A stretch of 64,000 nt of DNA from Mycobacterium sp. ITM-2016-00316 (GCF_002968335.2 NZ_CP134398.1:1922001-1986000); one strand, 5' to 3'. Shown: positions 6,578 to 17,096, counted from the stretch's first letter. The notes: a model not told the origin generated them from the sequence alone. Program-made: numbers and translations.

Positions 6578-9328
6578 TCACGGGTTCGACATCCGGTGCG
6601 CGAAGGCGGCGGCTTGGGTGCGGTTTCGGACGCCGAGTTTGGCGAGAATGGCACCCACGTGCCGGTTGGCGGTCTTGGGACTGATGTACAGCTCGGCGGC
6701 GATCTCGGCATCGCTGTGGCCGACCGCGAGGAGTTCGAGCACGTCGCGCTCACGGTTGGTCAGCCCGTGCGGATCGGCGGCGGTCGCCTTTCGGCGCGCG
6801 TCCGGACTGCGGCCGCGCAGCAGGGCGAGGCGTTGCTGGGCGCGCCGGGACACGGCACGTGCACCGAGGGCTCGGAAGGTCTCGAGTGCGGCCTCCACCG
6901 CGGGGATGTCGCCGCCGAGTTGAGCGATGGCCGCGTCGTAGGGGCAGCCCATGCGCGTCCACTCGGCGGCTGCCGCCTGCCAGTCTCCGCTGACCTCGTG
7001 ACGGTAGGGCGTGACGGCGTCGACCGCGGGGCCGTCCGGCAGTGGGCCGCCGGCCAGGTATGCCCAGCGGCGCAGGTGGCCCACCAGCCAGGGATCGGCG
7101 TGCGGGCTGGTGGCCGCGGCCAGACCGGCCTGCGCCTGCGCGCGGGCGGTGTCGTCGTCGCCGGCGAGCCAGGCCACCTCGGCGCGGGCGGCCCACACCA
7201 CTCCGAGGCGAAACAGCTCATTGGGCTCGGTCGCCGCCAGGGCCTCGTCCAGTAGACCGGCATCGGGTTGCTCGCCCCGGCGCGCGCCGATCAACGCCAC
7301 CGTGATCAGCGGCATGATGCGCTGCATCGGGCCGGGTGACGGTCGCGTCAGCACATCGTCGGCGTACGAGCGGGCACGCGTCCACTCTCCGCGGTGCAGC
7401 GCACAGAGGGCGGCCGCGCCGGTGGCAAACGGAAGGAACACACCGAGATCGTGTGTGGTGCAGAAGGAGGAGACTTCGGTGATGTAGTTCTCGGCGCGTT
7501 CGTGGTGGTGGTGCAGGGCGGCGAACCAGCAGAGCGTCGCGCCGATGATGCCGCCGAGTTCGGTCAGTCCCTCGGTGGTCATGGCCTCGCGCCATACCCG
7601 TTCGGCCTCACCCCATCCGGTGTCACCGGATGTCACCTCGACCATGGCGACAGCGGCGCGTGCGCGCACCACAACGGCGGTCTCACCGGTCTCGATGCCG
7701 ACGGCCATGGCGCGCATCGCATACTCGGTGCGCCGCGGGTCGAAATCCCCGGAGGCCAACTCGGCCATGTTGACCAGTGACCATGCCAACTCTGGGCACG
7801 GCCCGACACCTTCGAGCAGGCGTAGTGACGCGCGGCCGGCTTCGATGCCCTCGGTGGTGCGCCCCAGCATCCATAGCAGGTACGACACCAAGCGCAGGTT
7901 CTCTGCCTCCCCGAGGCGATCACCCAAGGCGCGGCGCAGCGCGGCCGCGTCATGGAAGGAAGCAACAGCGGCGTCGGGCAACCCGCTCAAATGGCTACTG
8001 ATCGCGTGGTGCTCGTGCCATCGCACTTTCTGTTCGTCGGGTACGTCGTCGGCGTGGCGCAGCGTCAACGCGTACAACTCGGCGGCTTCGCGGTTGGCGC
8101 CCAATGCGGATGCCCGCTCGGCGGCGGCGGGCCCGTAGCCGATGACCGCGTCGGTATCGCCGGCCTGATCGGCGTGAAAAGCCAACGTTCCCAGCCCATC
8201 CGGGTCGACCGGCGGTTCGGTGAGGACGATCAGCGCTTGTTTGTGCAACATTCGGCGCTGGTATGCGGGGATCTGATCGAGCGTGGCGCGCCGGGCCAGC
8301 TCATGGCGAAATCCCACCGTGTCCGCGTCGGCGACCAGCACCCCGGCGTTCAGGCACTCCGCCAACCCCTCGGCCGCGGCCGGGCACACCGCGTGCACCA
8401 GGGCCAGATCGGCACGCGGCCCGCATACCGCCGTGGCGTACACGGTCTCACGCCCTGAGTTCGACAGTCGGGCCAGTCGTCCCCACACCGCCTCGGACAC
8501 ACTGCGCGGCAATGCTTCACGCGCGCCGGGACCGGCAGCCAGCACCTCGGTGACATAGAACGGATTACCACCGGTGAGCCGATGCAACACGGCGGCATTG
8601 GTCCCGGTTCCCGCAGACAACTCGGCCACCGCTGCTTCGCTGAGGGGTTGCAGCCCGATCCGGCTCACCGCCGCCGAGGTCGCCAGATCGCCGAGCAGCA
8701 CCGCCAGCGGATGCTGCGCACCGATCTCGTCGTCGCGGTAGGACACCAGCAGCAGCAGCGGCAGCGAGGCGATCCTTCGGGACAGGAATCGCAACAGATC
8801 CAGCGTCGCGCCATCGGCCCAGTGCACGTCCTCGACGATGCAGACCGACGCGGTCGCGTTGCCGAACACGCCGACGAGTCGGGCGTAGATCGCCTCGGTG
8901 TCACCCGCATCGACCGCGGCGCGCAGTCCGGCGGCCTGCTCGCCCGACGTGTCCGCGAGCATGTCGACCAGCGGCCCCAACGGTCGCGGCGACGTCAGTG
9001 GATCACACCAGCCCTGCAACACACGCGCGCGCTGGCCCAACCCGTCGACAAACCGCGCGATCACCGTGGTCTTACCCACGCCGGCCTCTCCGCGCAGCAA
9101 CACCAACCGCCCGGCACCCCGGGCAACTGCCCGTTGGGCTTTGTCCAGTTCGGCCAGCGCCGAACCTCGCTGAGAAGCCGTTCCCTCGGGGCCACAACCC
9201 TCCCGCCTCGGATCAATCCTCGGCCAGTTGGTCCCGGCCGTTGCGTTCTGACCACAACGGGTGACGCTTGATGTGCTGGGGTGGAGCGGTCGTGCACGGT
9301 ACGACAGGAGTATGTGCGGCCAGCGCAC
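6578..9328 (-). CDS. Large LuxR-family (LAL/MalT-like) ATP-binding regulator
   Basis: A protein of up to 916 residues with an N-terminal AAA/NACHT-type ATPase, Walker A 'GEAGVGKTT' (about 80-88), Walker B-like 'VCIVEDVHWAD', a long TPR-like helical middle, and a C-terminal LuxR helix-turn-helix ('LTNRERDVLELLAVGHSDAEIAAELYI' region). Such STAND-type activators bind an inducer through the repeat domain and oligomerise with ATP. The true start is uncertain: the first ~50 residues of the longest frame look unlike the family, and no other good start lies before the ATPase domain. Target genes are unknown. Confidence 0.85.
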   Translation of the reverse strand: MRWPHILLSYRARPLHPSTSSVTRCGQNATAGTNWPRIDPRREGCGPEGTASQRGSALAELDKAQRAVARGAGRLVLLRGEAGVGKTTVIARFVDGLGQRARVLQGWCDPLTSPRPLGPLVDMLADTSGEQAAGLRAAVDAGDTEAIYARLVGVFGNATASVCIVEDVHWADGATLDLLRFLSRRIASLPLLLLVSYRDDEIGAQHPLAVLLGDLATSAAVSRIGLQPLSEAAVAELSAGTGTNAAVLHRLTGGNPFYVTEVLAAGPGAREALPRSVSEAVWGRLARLSNSGRETVYATAVCGPRADLALVHAVCPAAAEGLAECLNAGVLVADADTVGFRHELARRATLDQIPAYQRRMLHKQALIVLTEPPVDPDGLGTLAFHADQAGDTDAVIGYGPAAAERASALGANREAAELYALTLRHADDVPDEQKVRWHEHHAISSHLSGLPDAAVASFHDAAALRRALGDRLGEAENLRLVSYLLWMLGRTTEGIEAGRASLRLLEGVGPCPELAWSLVNMAELASGDFDPRRTEYAMRAMAVGIETGETAVVVRARAAVAMVEVTSGDTGWGEAERVWREAMTTEGLTELGGIIGATLCWFAALHHHHERAENYITEVSSFCTTHDLGVFLPFATGAAALCALHRGEWTRARSYADDVLTRPSPGPMQRIMPLITVALIGARRGEQPDAGLLDEALAATEPNELFRLGVVWAARAEVAWLAGDDDTARAQAQAGLAAATSPHADPWLVGHLRRWAYLAGGPLPDGPAVDAVTPYRHEVSGDWQAAAAEWTRMGCPYDAAIAQLGGDIPAVEAALETFRALGARAVSRRAQQRLALLRGRSPDARRKATAADPHGLTNRERDVLELLAVGHSDAEIAAELYISPKTANRHVGAILAKLGVRNRTQAAAFAHRMSNP

Positions 9329-9430
9329 CAGGTGCGTGAGCAGACCGCCATCTGGTCAGGATGCGGTCAAGAGATTAGCCCAGCCGGCCCGTGCATGCTC
9401 GCGAACGCGTGTGCGTGGCGGCAGGGACGG
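9311..9430 (+). repeat. Imperfect direct repeat, copy 1
   Basis: This non-coding block recurs at about 9531-9660. The best-matching part is accgccatctggtcaggatg (9343-9362) against accgtcatctggtcaggatc (9561-9580), and the similarity continues to a shared GCAGGGACGGG end. It lies between the LuxR-type regulator and a secreted protein gene, so it may be a duplicated promoter region. Confidence 0.5.
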
Positions 9431-9530
9431 GTCGCGGCGCGACAGTGGTTGCGCGCCGAGCGTGAATCCGGATGTGGGCCAAAATGCGGTAATCGCCTCA
9501 TGTGCGGCGCTGGTAGCCGGCGCACAGTGA

Positions 9531-9660
9531 ACATGCGCGGCCCACCACGGGCATCGGCGAACCGTCATCTGGTCAGGATCCGGTCGAAAGCTCGGCCCGG
9601 CGGGTACGACGCATGCGCGACGCGGCACGGCACGTGTGGACGGATGCAGGGACGGGACGA
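9531..9660 (+). repeat. Imperfect direct repeat, copy 2
   Basis: Second copy of the block at 9311-9430, about 220 bp downstream. It shares CATCTGGTCAGGAT, a C-rich middle and the GCAGGGACGGG end. The whole 9329-9760 space has no gene I can support. The second copy is nearer to the secreted protein gene at 9761. Confidence 0.5.
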
Positions 9661-9721
9661 GGGAAGGGACCCCGAAATTGGGATCGGTAGCGGCTGGGGG
9701 CTTGTGTACTTCCCACACCCG

Positions 9722-9740
9722 GGGCCGCGCACTGCGGCCC
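9722..9740 (+). promoter_or_regulatory. Hairpin GGGCCGC-N5-GCGGCCC in the leader of the secreted protein gene
   Basis: Perfect 7-bp arms with loop GCACT, ending 20 bases before the ATG at 9761. It would form a stable hairpin in the 5' untranslated RNA. It has no U tract. It may affect mRNA stability or mark the end of an upstream transcript. Confidence 0.45.
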
Positions 9741-9760
9741 TCAATCAGAGAGATCACAGC

Positions 9761-10150
9761 ATGAAGACCACGCACAGTCGAAAGCGGATCGTGGCCGGGG
9801 TGGTGATGTCGGCCGGTCTTGCGATCGCCGGTGTTGGGCTGTCCACCGGCACCGCCCAAGCCGAGGTTCCCCCGGACGGACCGCACACCTGGTGTCCAGG
9901 AGATCCCCCGGTGGAGACCGGGAACAAGCGGGTCAACCCGGTGATCTGGGATACCAACATCTGCCACGAATACTGGTTCGTCTACTTCGGGCAAGGCAAC
10001 GTCGCGAACAACATCTGGGACGGGCCGAACCCGCCAGGGCCGCCGCCCGGTCAGGGATTCGTCCCGCCGCCGCCGATTCCGCCGGGCTGGTGCTGGGGTC
10101 TCTTCGCGCCGTCTCCCTGCCCCCCGGGCGTTCAGGGGCCGGTGCCGTAG
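9761..10150 (+). CDS. Small secreted proline-rich protein
   Basis: A 129-residue protein with a clear Sec signal peptide: basic MKTTHSRKR, a hydrophobic stretch 'IVAGVVMSAGLAIAGVGL', and a TAQA-like cleavage site near residue 34. The mature part is rich in Pro, Gly and Trp, has four Cys (CPG, IC, WCWG, PCPPG) and a poly-proline C-terminal half. It probably works outside the membrane. Such proteins are common in mycobacteria but have no assigned role. The ATG at 9761 is the only start that places the signal peptide at the N-terminus. Confidence 0.78.
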   Translation: MKTTHSRKRIVAGVVMSAGLAIAGVGLSTGTAQAEVPPDGPHTWCPGDPPVETGNKRVNPVIWDTNICHEYWFVYFGQGNVANNIWDGPNPPGPPPGQGFVPPPPIPPGWCWGLFAPSPCPPGVQGPVP

Positions 10151-10271
10151 CAGCTTGCCCGGCCCGACGTTGCGGACAACCAGGTATGTGGGTCCGCCAA
10201 CGTGGCTGCGTCGGCGCCGAAATTGGGGTGAATACCTCATGCATCGGAGCGGACGCATCGGGCACAGTACC

Positions 10272-10308
10272 CGTAGCGCGCGCAGGCCAGGTGCCTGCGC
10301 GCGCTACG
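10272..10308 (+). terminator. Strong hairpin CGTAGCGCGCGCAGGC / GCCTGCGCGCGCTACG
   Basis: Perfect 16-bp arms around the 5-base loop CAGGT, between the secreted protein gene (ends 10150) and the esterase gene (starts 10345). Such a GC-rich stem should be very stable. There is no U tract, so it is either a tailless mycobacterial terminator or an RNA-stability element in the esterase leader. Confidence 0.6.
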
Positions 10309-10344
10309 CACGTGACCATTCGACGCAGAGACCAAAGGGGTTCC

Positions 10345-11358
10345 GTGGATACGACTTTCGACACCCGACGACGACATCGTGTGACGCGTCGCGCGGGCGC
10401 GATCGCCGGCGCGCTGGCGTTTGCGGTGTCATTGCTCACGGTGCCGGCCGCCACCGCGCAACCAGGGCAGAGCCCGCACATCACCGGCATCGAGCACGTC
10501 AACGACCGGTGGGACAAGGTGTCGGTGTTCTCGCCGTCGATGAACAAGGTGATCGTCAACGATGTCTACAAGGCGGCGCGCAGTGGGTCGCCCACGTTTT
10601 ATCTGCTGCCCGGAATCGACGGTGGCGACAATCTCGATCCCGGTGGGCTCTGGGCGCCGGGTACCAAGAGCTGGTTCGGGATGGCCGACATCCCGGGCTT
10701 CTTCGCCGACAAGAACGTCAATGTGGTGTCTCCGCTGGGCGGGCAGTTCAGTTGGTTCACCAACTGGGTGGCCGACCCGGGTAAGCAGTACCAGACCTAC
10801 ATGACCCAGGAATTGCCGCCGCTGATCGACGCCGAGTACAACACGAACGGGCGCAACGCCGTCGGTGGTCTGTCGAGCACCGGGGGCACCGCGGTCGACT
10901 ACGCGATTCAGGCTCCCGGGTTGTATCGGGCCGTCGGCTCCTACAGCGGGCTGCTGACCCCGGCCGCCAATCCGCAGCAGGTCGGAATCACCCTGATGGG
11001 TGGCGGCGCCAGTGCCGACGCGATGTGGGGTCCGGCGGGCGGTCCCCTGTGGGTGGCTCACGATCCGTCGCTGAACGTGTCGAAACTCGCCGGTGTCGCG
11101 GTGTATGTGGCGGCGTCGGGGTCGGGCAATGTCGGCGAGGTCGACAGGCTGCCGCCCGGCTTCGGTCCCAATATCACCGGCGGTCTGATCGAGCGCATTG
11201 TTGCCGAGAGCACCAGGGTGTTCGCCGACAACGCTGCGGCAGCCGGTGTCCCGGTCACCTACGTGGTGCGTCCCGACGGCTCTCACACCTGGGGCCTGTT
11301 CGAGTCGGAGATGCAGGAGTCCTGGAACACCACGATCGGCCCGGCCCTCGGGGCATAG
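10345..11358 (+). CDS. Secreted antigen-85-like esterase (alpha/beta hydrolase, PF00756)
   Basis: A 337-residue exported protein. The signal peptide runs over the first ~40 residues (basic RRRHRVTRR, then AGALAFAVSLLTVPAATA, cleaved after TAQ). The mature domain resembles the mycolyltransferase/esterase-D fold: the nucleophile elbow reads 'GGLSSTGG' (antigen 85 has GLSMAGS), and the C-terminal 'DGSHTWGLFESEM' supplies the His. It may transfer mycolates or hydrolyse esters in the cell envelope; the exact activity is not certain. I chose the GTG at 10345 because AAAGGGG lies just upstream and the signal peptide follows. Confidence 0.85.
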   Translation: MDTTFDTRRRHRVTRRAGAIAGALAFAVSLLTVPAATAQPGQSPHITGIEHVNDRWDKVSVFSPSMNKVIVNDVYKAARSGSPTFYLLPGIDGGDNLDPGGLWAPGTKSWFGMADIPGFFADKNVNVVSPLGGQFSWFTNWVADPGKQYQTYMTQELPPLIDAEYNTNGRNAVGGLSSTGGTAVDYAIQAPGLYRAVGSYSGLLTPAANPQQVGITLMGGGASADAMWGPAGGPLWVAHDPSLNVSKLAGVAVYVAASGSGNVGEVDRLPPGFGPNITGGLIERIVAESTRVFADNAAAAGVPVTYVVRPDGSHTWGLFESEMQESWNTTIGPALGA

Positions 11359-11385
11359 CTCACAGAGTGTGGTTGGCGGGGCCGG

Positions 11386-13179
11386 CTAGGAGGTGCCGGC
11401 CGAAAAGTCCACCGACACCCGGCCTCGCCTCAGCAGTGCCTCCATCTGGTCACTGGCGATCGGGCGTGACAGCAAGAACCCCTGGGCGCGGTGACAACCA
11501 TGCCGCAACAGCGTGATCGCGGCGGTCTCGGTCTCCACCCCCTCGGCCACCAACTGCAGGCCGAACGCCTCGGCCAAGGCGATGATCGCCCGCACGATGG
11601 CCAGATCTCCCGGGTCGGCACCCAGATCGCGCACGAAACTCTTGTCGATCTTGAGGGCATCCACCGGGAGCGACTTCAGCAGCGACAGCACGCTGTAACC
11701 GGTGCCGAAGTCATCGATGGCGACCTGCACGCCGACCTCATGCAGCTTGGCCAGCGTGATCCGGGTGACGTCGATGTCCTGCACCACAATGCTTTCGGTG
11801 ATTTCCAGGCATACCGAACCTCGGGGCAGCCCGAACTCGCTGACGATCGACGCCACCGATTCGGCGAACCCGTCCGCGACGAGCTGCACCGGTGACACGT
11901 TGACCCGCAGCACGGCGTCCAGCCCGAAGCCGTTGGCCCGCCAACCGGCGAAGTCCGCGCACGCCGTGCGCATCACCCAGCGGCCCAGCTCGCCCGCGAG
12001 ATTGATGGATTCGGCGACGCCGATGAACGAGTCCGGGGCGAGCAGGCCGCGGGTGGGATGCTGCCAGCGGACCAGTGCCTCGGTCGCCAGGACCTTGCCG
12101 GTGCGCATATCGACCTCGGGTAGGTAGCGCAGAAACAGCGACCCGGTCTCGATCACGCTCTGCAGGTGTAGCTCGATGTCGTTGCGGAACTCGCTCTCCA
12201 GCGATATCGCGTTGGAGTAGATGGTCACCTGGTTGCCGCCGGTACCTTTTGCGGTGAGCACGGCCTGATCGGCGTGGCGGAGCAGATCCGAGGTGGTGTC
12301 CTGCCCGGGGATGCCCAGCGCGACACCGATGCTGACCGTGCGGGTCACCATCTCGCCGTCGATAGGAACCCGCCTGGACAGCACGGCCTGTAACCGGTGG
12401 GCGAGTTCCTCGGCCGCGGCGGCACCGGTGGGGGAGGCGGGGACCACCACGAACTCATCGCCGCCGAGGCGGGCGATCATGCTGGGGCCCGAGGCCAGTG
12501 CGAGCCGTTCGGCGAGCACCCTGATGAAACGGTCTCCCGCTGAGTGGCCGAGGTAGTCGTTGATGGCCTTGAGCCGGTCCAGGTCGAAGAACAGCGCGGT
12601 GACCGGGCCGGGTTGCCCCGGCTTGAGCCGGTCATCCAGATGGGCCATCAAGGCCCGGCGGTTGTGCAGTCCGGTGAGGTCATCGTGCTCGGCCAGGAAC
12701 CGCAGTCGCTCCTCGGCGTACACCCGGGCCTGCACCTGAGTGAACAGGGACGCGATGGCGGCCAGCGCATTGAGTTCCTCGGCGGTCCACTCCCGGTCGC
12801 CGGCCTTGGCGAAGCCGATCACCCCGGTCGTGACGTCACCGGACAGCAGCGGCACACAGGCCGTCGTCGTCGTTGCGTCGGGCCGGAAGACCACGGGCTC
12901 CTTGAGATGTTCGGCCAGCGCGAAAACCGGTTCGGCGTCGGCGAAGTAGACCAGCTCAAGCGGGTCGGGCCGCACCTCCTCCGTGCGCGGAGGCCACTCG
13001 GCGATGAGCCGAGTCGCGTGGATGCCGTGGTCGTTGTGCCGCAGGAAACTGAAATCGACATCGAAGTATGTGACCAGTTCGGCCAGCACCTGCTGGCTGA
13101 CGCCGGTCGCGGTGGCGGCGTCCACGGCGATCAGGCGAGTGGCGACCGCGGTGACGACGAGTTCGAGGCTGCGGGGCAC
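11386..13179 (-). CDS. dcpA: GAF-GGDEF-EAL cyclic di-GMP enzyme (DcpA / Rv1354c type)
   Basis: A 597-residue cytoplasmic protein. A GAF sensory domain (about 20-150) is followed by a diguanylate cyclase domain with an intact GGDEF at 239-243, and a phosphodiesterase domain with an intact EAL at 367-369, plus the EAL-family motifs DDFGTGYS, KIDKSFV, AEGVET and QGFLLSRP. Both activities may therefore be present, as reported for the mycobacterial DcpA type. Sequence and domain order match M. tuberculosis Rv1354c closely ('LVTAVATRLIAVDAAT...FSFLRHND'). No RxxD inhibitory site is evident before GGDEF. It stands alone, convergent with the esterase gene. Confidence 0.88.
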   Translation of the reverse strand: MPRSLELVVTAVATRLIAVDAATATGVSQQVLAELVTYFDVDFSFLRHNDHGIHATRLIAEWPPRTEEVRPDPLELVYFADAEPVFALAEHLKEPVVFRPDATTTTACVPLLSGDVTTGVIGFAKAGDREWTAEELNALAAIASLFTQVQARVYAEERLRFLAEHDDLTGLHNRRALMAHLDDRLKPGQPGPVTALFFDLDRLKAINDYLGHSAGDRFIRVLAERLALASGPSMIARLGGDEFVVVPASPTGAAAAEELAHRLQAVLSRRVPIDGEMVTRTVSIGVALGIPGQDTTSDLLRHADQAVLTAKGTGGNQVTIYSNAISLESEFRNDIELHLQSVIETGSLFLRYLPEVDMRTGKVLATEALVRWQHPTRGLLAPDSFIGVAESINLAGELGRWVMRTACADFAGWRANGFGLDAVLRVNVSPVQLVADGFAESVASIVSEFGLPRGSVCLEITESIVVQDIDVTRITLAKLHEVGVQVAIDDFGTGYSVLSLLKSLPVDALKIDKSFVRDLGADPGDLAIVRAIIALAEAFGLQLVAEGVETETAAITLLRHGCHRAQGFLLSRPIASDQMEALLRRGRVSVDFSAGTS

Positions 13180-13364
13180 CTAGACCTCTCTGTGTGGCGA
13201 CACCTGACGGTGCCGCGTGGCGACGCACGGGCGCCGGCGGGCGTCCGGACAGCCTGCGAAAAGTGTATTCCAGACGTCGCCCATGATTGGTGCCATCCCA
13301 TGGGTCCGACGTTTCGTGGTCTGATCGAACGATCCGAACGGCAGCGCGCCCGCCGGTCGGATGA

Positions 13365-14114
13365 TCACACCCCGGCCTCGGCGGTCCCGGCCGGCGCGAC
13401 GAGGTCATCGAGCAGCGGCAGCAACACGCGCGCTTCGGCCCGAATGGCGATAATCTGTTGCGGGTCAGCCGTTCTGGTGAATTCGGCTTGATCCCACCAC
13501 ATCATCTTGGTCGCGTAGCGCTCGTCGGGATAGGGTGTGGCCGGGATGCGGGTGGCGACCACACCGCCCGATGATTGCCAGCGATCGAGTACGTGCGCCG
13601 CCGCGGTCGCCATGGCGAACTTGGCGCCGAGGACGAGGGTGGCGTGCAGGGGCATACGGGCCAGAACGGGCGTGAGCTCTCGGCTGCGTGCAAACCCGTC
13701 GTCGGTCCACGCGGTCTTGATCTCGACGACACCGAACGGCATGCGATCGTCGATCATTTTGCGTACCTGCGGCAGCGCGGGCTGTCCGGCCCATTCGACC
13801 ACCGCATGGCTCTCGTCGGCGCCACCGTACGGGCCTTGGGCTCGAACGCCGCCGACCACCTGGCCGGCGTCGTCGATCGCGGCGAGGAACAGCGACGTGG
13901 TGGCGGGGTCGGCCAGTGCGGTCGGGTCGATCGCACGCTCCACTCCGTGTTTGCGGTAACTGCGCATGGCGCCCTCGATGAAATCGTCCCAGAGCTCGGG
14001 CTCCGCGCGGGGCGTGGACACCACGAGGGTGCAGTCCGTGTCCCTGTCCCACCACTGCGCCGACGCATTATCGGGGAGTCCGCGAAACGCGGTTTCGGCG
14101 ACAGACACGCTCAT
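13365..14114 (-). CDS. Conserved hypothetical protein, possibly a GNAT-fold acyltransferase
   Basis: A protein of 249 residues from the ATG at 14114 (MSVSVAETAFRGLP). It has no signal peptide or membrane segment. Alternating strands and helices ('TDCTLVVSTPRAEPELWDDFIEGAMRSY', 'DPATTSLFLAAIDDAGQVVGGVRAQGP') resemble N-acyltransferases that judge an incoming acyl donor, but I cannot name a conserved catalytic motif. It has several Trp-rich segments (QWWDRD, MMWWDQ). It stands alone in the divergent region before htdZ. The function is open. Confidence 0.55.
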   Translation of the reverse strand: MSVSVAETAFRGLPDNASAQWWDRDTDCTLVVSTPRAEPELWDDFIEGAMRSYRKHGVERAIDPTALADPATTSLFLAAIDDAGQVVGGVRAQGPYGGADESHAVVEWAGQPALPQVRKMIDDRMPFGVVEIKTAWTDDGFARSRELTPVLARMPLHATLVLGAKFAMATAAAHVLDRWQSSGGVVATRIPATPYPDERYATKMMWWDQAEFTRTADPQQIIAIRAEARVLLPLLDDLVAPAGTAEAGV

Positions 14115-14138
14115 TCCCAGGCCCACCGATCAGTTGTC

Positions 14139-14166
14139 GGAACGTTGCCCCGAGCGGGTACGTTCC
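14139..14166. promoter_or_regulatory. Stem-loop GGAACGT...ACGTTCC upstream of the hypothetical gene
   Basis: Arms GGAACGT (14139-14145) and ACGTTCC (14160-14166) enclose an inner CCC/GGG pair, making a 28-bp hairpin or operator 25 bases before the start at 14114. The remaining 14167-14527 space is AT-rich for this genome and contains a small hairpin CGGCAA-GTTA-TTGCCG (14222-14237). I see no gene in it. Confidence 0.4.
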
Positions 14167-14527
14167 TGAGGTAACTTCAAATAGTGCAGTTAAGTATCGC
14201 CATATCCAGGGGATATACCAGCGGCAAGTTATTGCCGTTCCTGACAACTCGTTGCCAACTTCGCGTAGGTGGGTTTCTAGCAATTTCACGGGCAACTAGT
14301 TAATAGTGGCTAACTTCATGCAAATTATCGCTGGCGTAAGTGGTGGCAAATCGCATTCAGCGACCAAATAGTTTTCTAAATCGATCACGCAGAAGGCACC
14401 GTGTCTGCCATTCGCTACCTTTTCACGGTCATGTCGATCCGGTGATCGATGACCCGGTGCCCGACGCCCGTCGATGACGCGCTATGTATGGATGGGAAAA
14501 ATCGACATGGTGACCGGAGGAGGAGCG

Positions 14528-14967
14528 GTGCAGGTTTTCAAGAATCTCGATGAATTGGTGGGGGCCAAAGGGGCCGAGTTGGGTCCGACGGAGTGGCTGG
14601 AGATCGGCCAGGACCGGGTGAACAAATTTGCCGAAGCAACAGAAGATCACCAGTGGATCCACGTCGATCCCGAACGTGCGGCCGACGGACCCTTCGGCGG
14701 CACCATCGCCCACGGTCTGCTGACCTTGTCACTGCTGCCGTATTTCAGCCATCACCTGTATCGGGTGGAGGGCATCTCGCTGGCGGTCAACTATGGGTAC
14801 AACAAGGTCCGCTTCATCACGCCGGTGAAAGTCGGTGCCAAGGTGCGGGCCCGCGCCGTGGTCACCGATGTGACGGCGCTCGAAGGCGCCGCCCAGTCGA
14901 CGGTCACCATCACCGTCGAGATCGAAGGCTCGGAAAAGCCTGCAGCGGTGGCAGAGTCGATCGTGCG

Positions 14968-14980
<13 letters not shown>
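14528..14980 (+). CDS. htdZ: MaoC-like (R)-specific enoyl-CoA hydratase, HtdZ type
   Basis: A 150-residue hot-dog-fold hydratase that adds water to trans-2-enoyl-CoA. The hydratase-2 motif is complete: 'DHQWIHVDPERAADGPFGGTIAHGLLTL' with the catalytic Asp and His, then 'NYGYNKVRFITPV' and a C-terminal 'AESIVRYIA'. These match M. tuberculosis Rv0130 (HtdZ) almost word for word, and so does the length. I chose the GTG at 14528 because GGAGGAG ends just before it; an ATG at 14507 would add seven residues. It is convergent with an ACAD gene, overlapping it by 13 bp. Confidence 0.9.
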
Positions 14981-16245
<1,265 letters not shown>

Positions 16246-16291
16246 CGGCGGGCTCTCCTGAATTGGTGCGATCACCGCAAGGGGTGGTTTG

Positions 16292-16318
16292 ATACAAGAA
16301 ATATCATATTTTATGTAT
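16292..16318. promoter_or_regulatory. AT-rich interrupted palindrome ATAC-N3-AAATAT-N-ATATTT-N3-GTAT
   Basis: A symmetric 27-bp site between the divergent ACAD (16245) and SDR (16355) genes, strikingly AT-rich in this genome. It probably holds both promoters and a regulator site. The GntR/FCD protein encoded at the end of the SDR operon (19513) is one candidate to bind it. Confidence 0.5.
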
Positions 16319-16354
16319 GGATTAGTTTCTGGCTTCAGGAAGGGATGGGCTCCC

Positions 16355-17095
16355 ATGGGTCTGCTCGACGGTCGGACCGCGGTGATCACCGGCGGTGCAC
16401 AGGGAATCGGGTTCGCGATCGCCGAGAGGTTTGTCGCCGAAGGCGCCCGGGTGGTGCTCGGTGACCTGAATCCGGAGGCCACCGACGCCGCGGTCACCGC
16501 GCTCGGCGGTTCCGCCGTGGCCACGGCGGTCAGGTGCGATGTCACCGACGCCGGCCAGGTCGAAGCGCTCGTCGGCACCGCCGTGGACACCTTCGGAAGC
16601 CTGGACATCATGGTCAACAATGCGGGCATCACCCGTGACGCGACCATGCGCAAGATGACCGAGGAGCAGTTCGATCAGGTCGTCTCGGTGCACCTCAAGG
16701 GCTCGTGGAACGGCACCCGGCTGGCCGCTAACATCATGCGTGAGGCGAAAAGCGGTGCCATCATCAACATCTCGTCCATTTCGGGCAAGGTCGGTCTGAT
16801 CGGACAGACCAATTACTCCGCGGCAAAGGCCGGCATCGTCGGACTCACCAAGGCCGCCGCCAAGGAAATCGCCCACCTGGGTGTCCGGGTCAACGCCATC
16901 CAACCCGGCCTCATCCGCTCGGCGATGACCGAGGCCATGCCGCAGCGGATCTGGGACCAGAAGTTGGCTGAGATCCCGATGGCGCGCGCCGGGGAGCCCA
17001 GCGAGGTCGCCTCCGTGGCCCTGTTCCTGGCCTCGGATCTGTCCTCGTACATGACCGGCACGGTGCTCGAAGTGACCGGCGGGCGGCACATCTGA
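16355..17095 (+). CDS. Short-chain dehydrogenase/reductase, FabG-like
   Basis: A 246-residue SDR. The cofactor motif TGGAQGIG (about 12-19), the NNAG motif and the catalytic Ser...Tyr-xxx-Lys ('[16 protein letters not shown]') are all present, so an NAD(P)-dependent hydroxyacyl-CoA or alcohol dehydrogenase is likely. The C-terminal '[14 protein letters not shown]' is typical of FabG proteins. I chose the ATG at 16355, behind GGAAGGG; longer frames upstream run through the palindrome. It is first in an operon with a thiolase (1-bp gap), an ACAD and a GntR regulator, so a beta-oxidation 3-hydroxyacyl-CoA dehydrogenase role is inferred. Confidence 0.88.
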   Translation: MGLLDGRTAVITGGAQGIGFAIAERFVAEGARVVLGDLNPEATDAAVTALGGSAVATAVRCDVTDAGQVEALVGTAVDTFGSLDIMVNNAGITRDATMRKMTEEQFDQVVSVHLKGSWNGTRLAANIMREAKSGAIINISSISGKVGLIGQTNYSAAKAGIVGLTKAAAKEIAHLGVRVNAIQPGLIRSAMTEAMPQRIWDQKLAEIPMARAGEPSEVASVALFLASDLSSYMTGTVLEVTGGRHI

Positions 17096-17096
17096 C

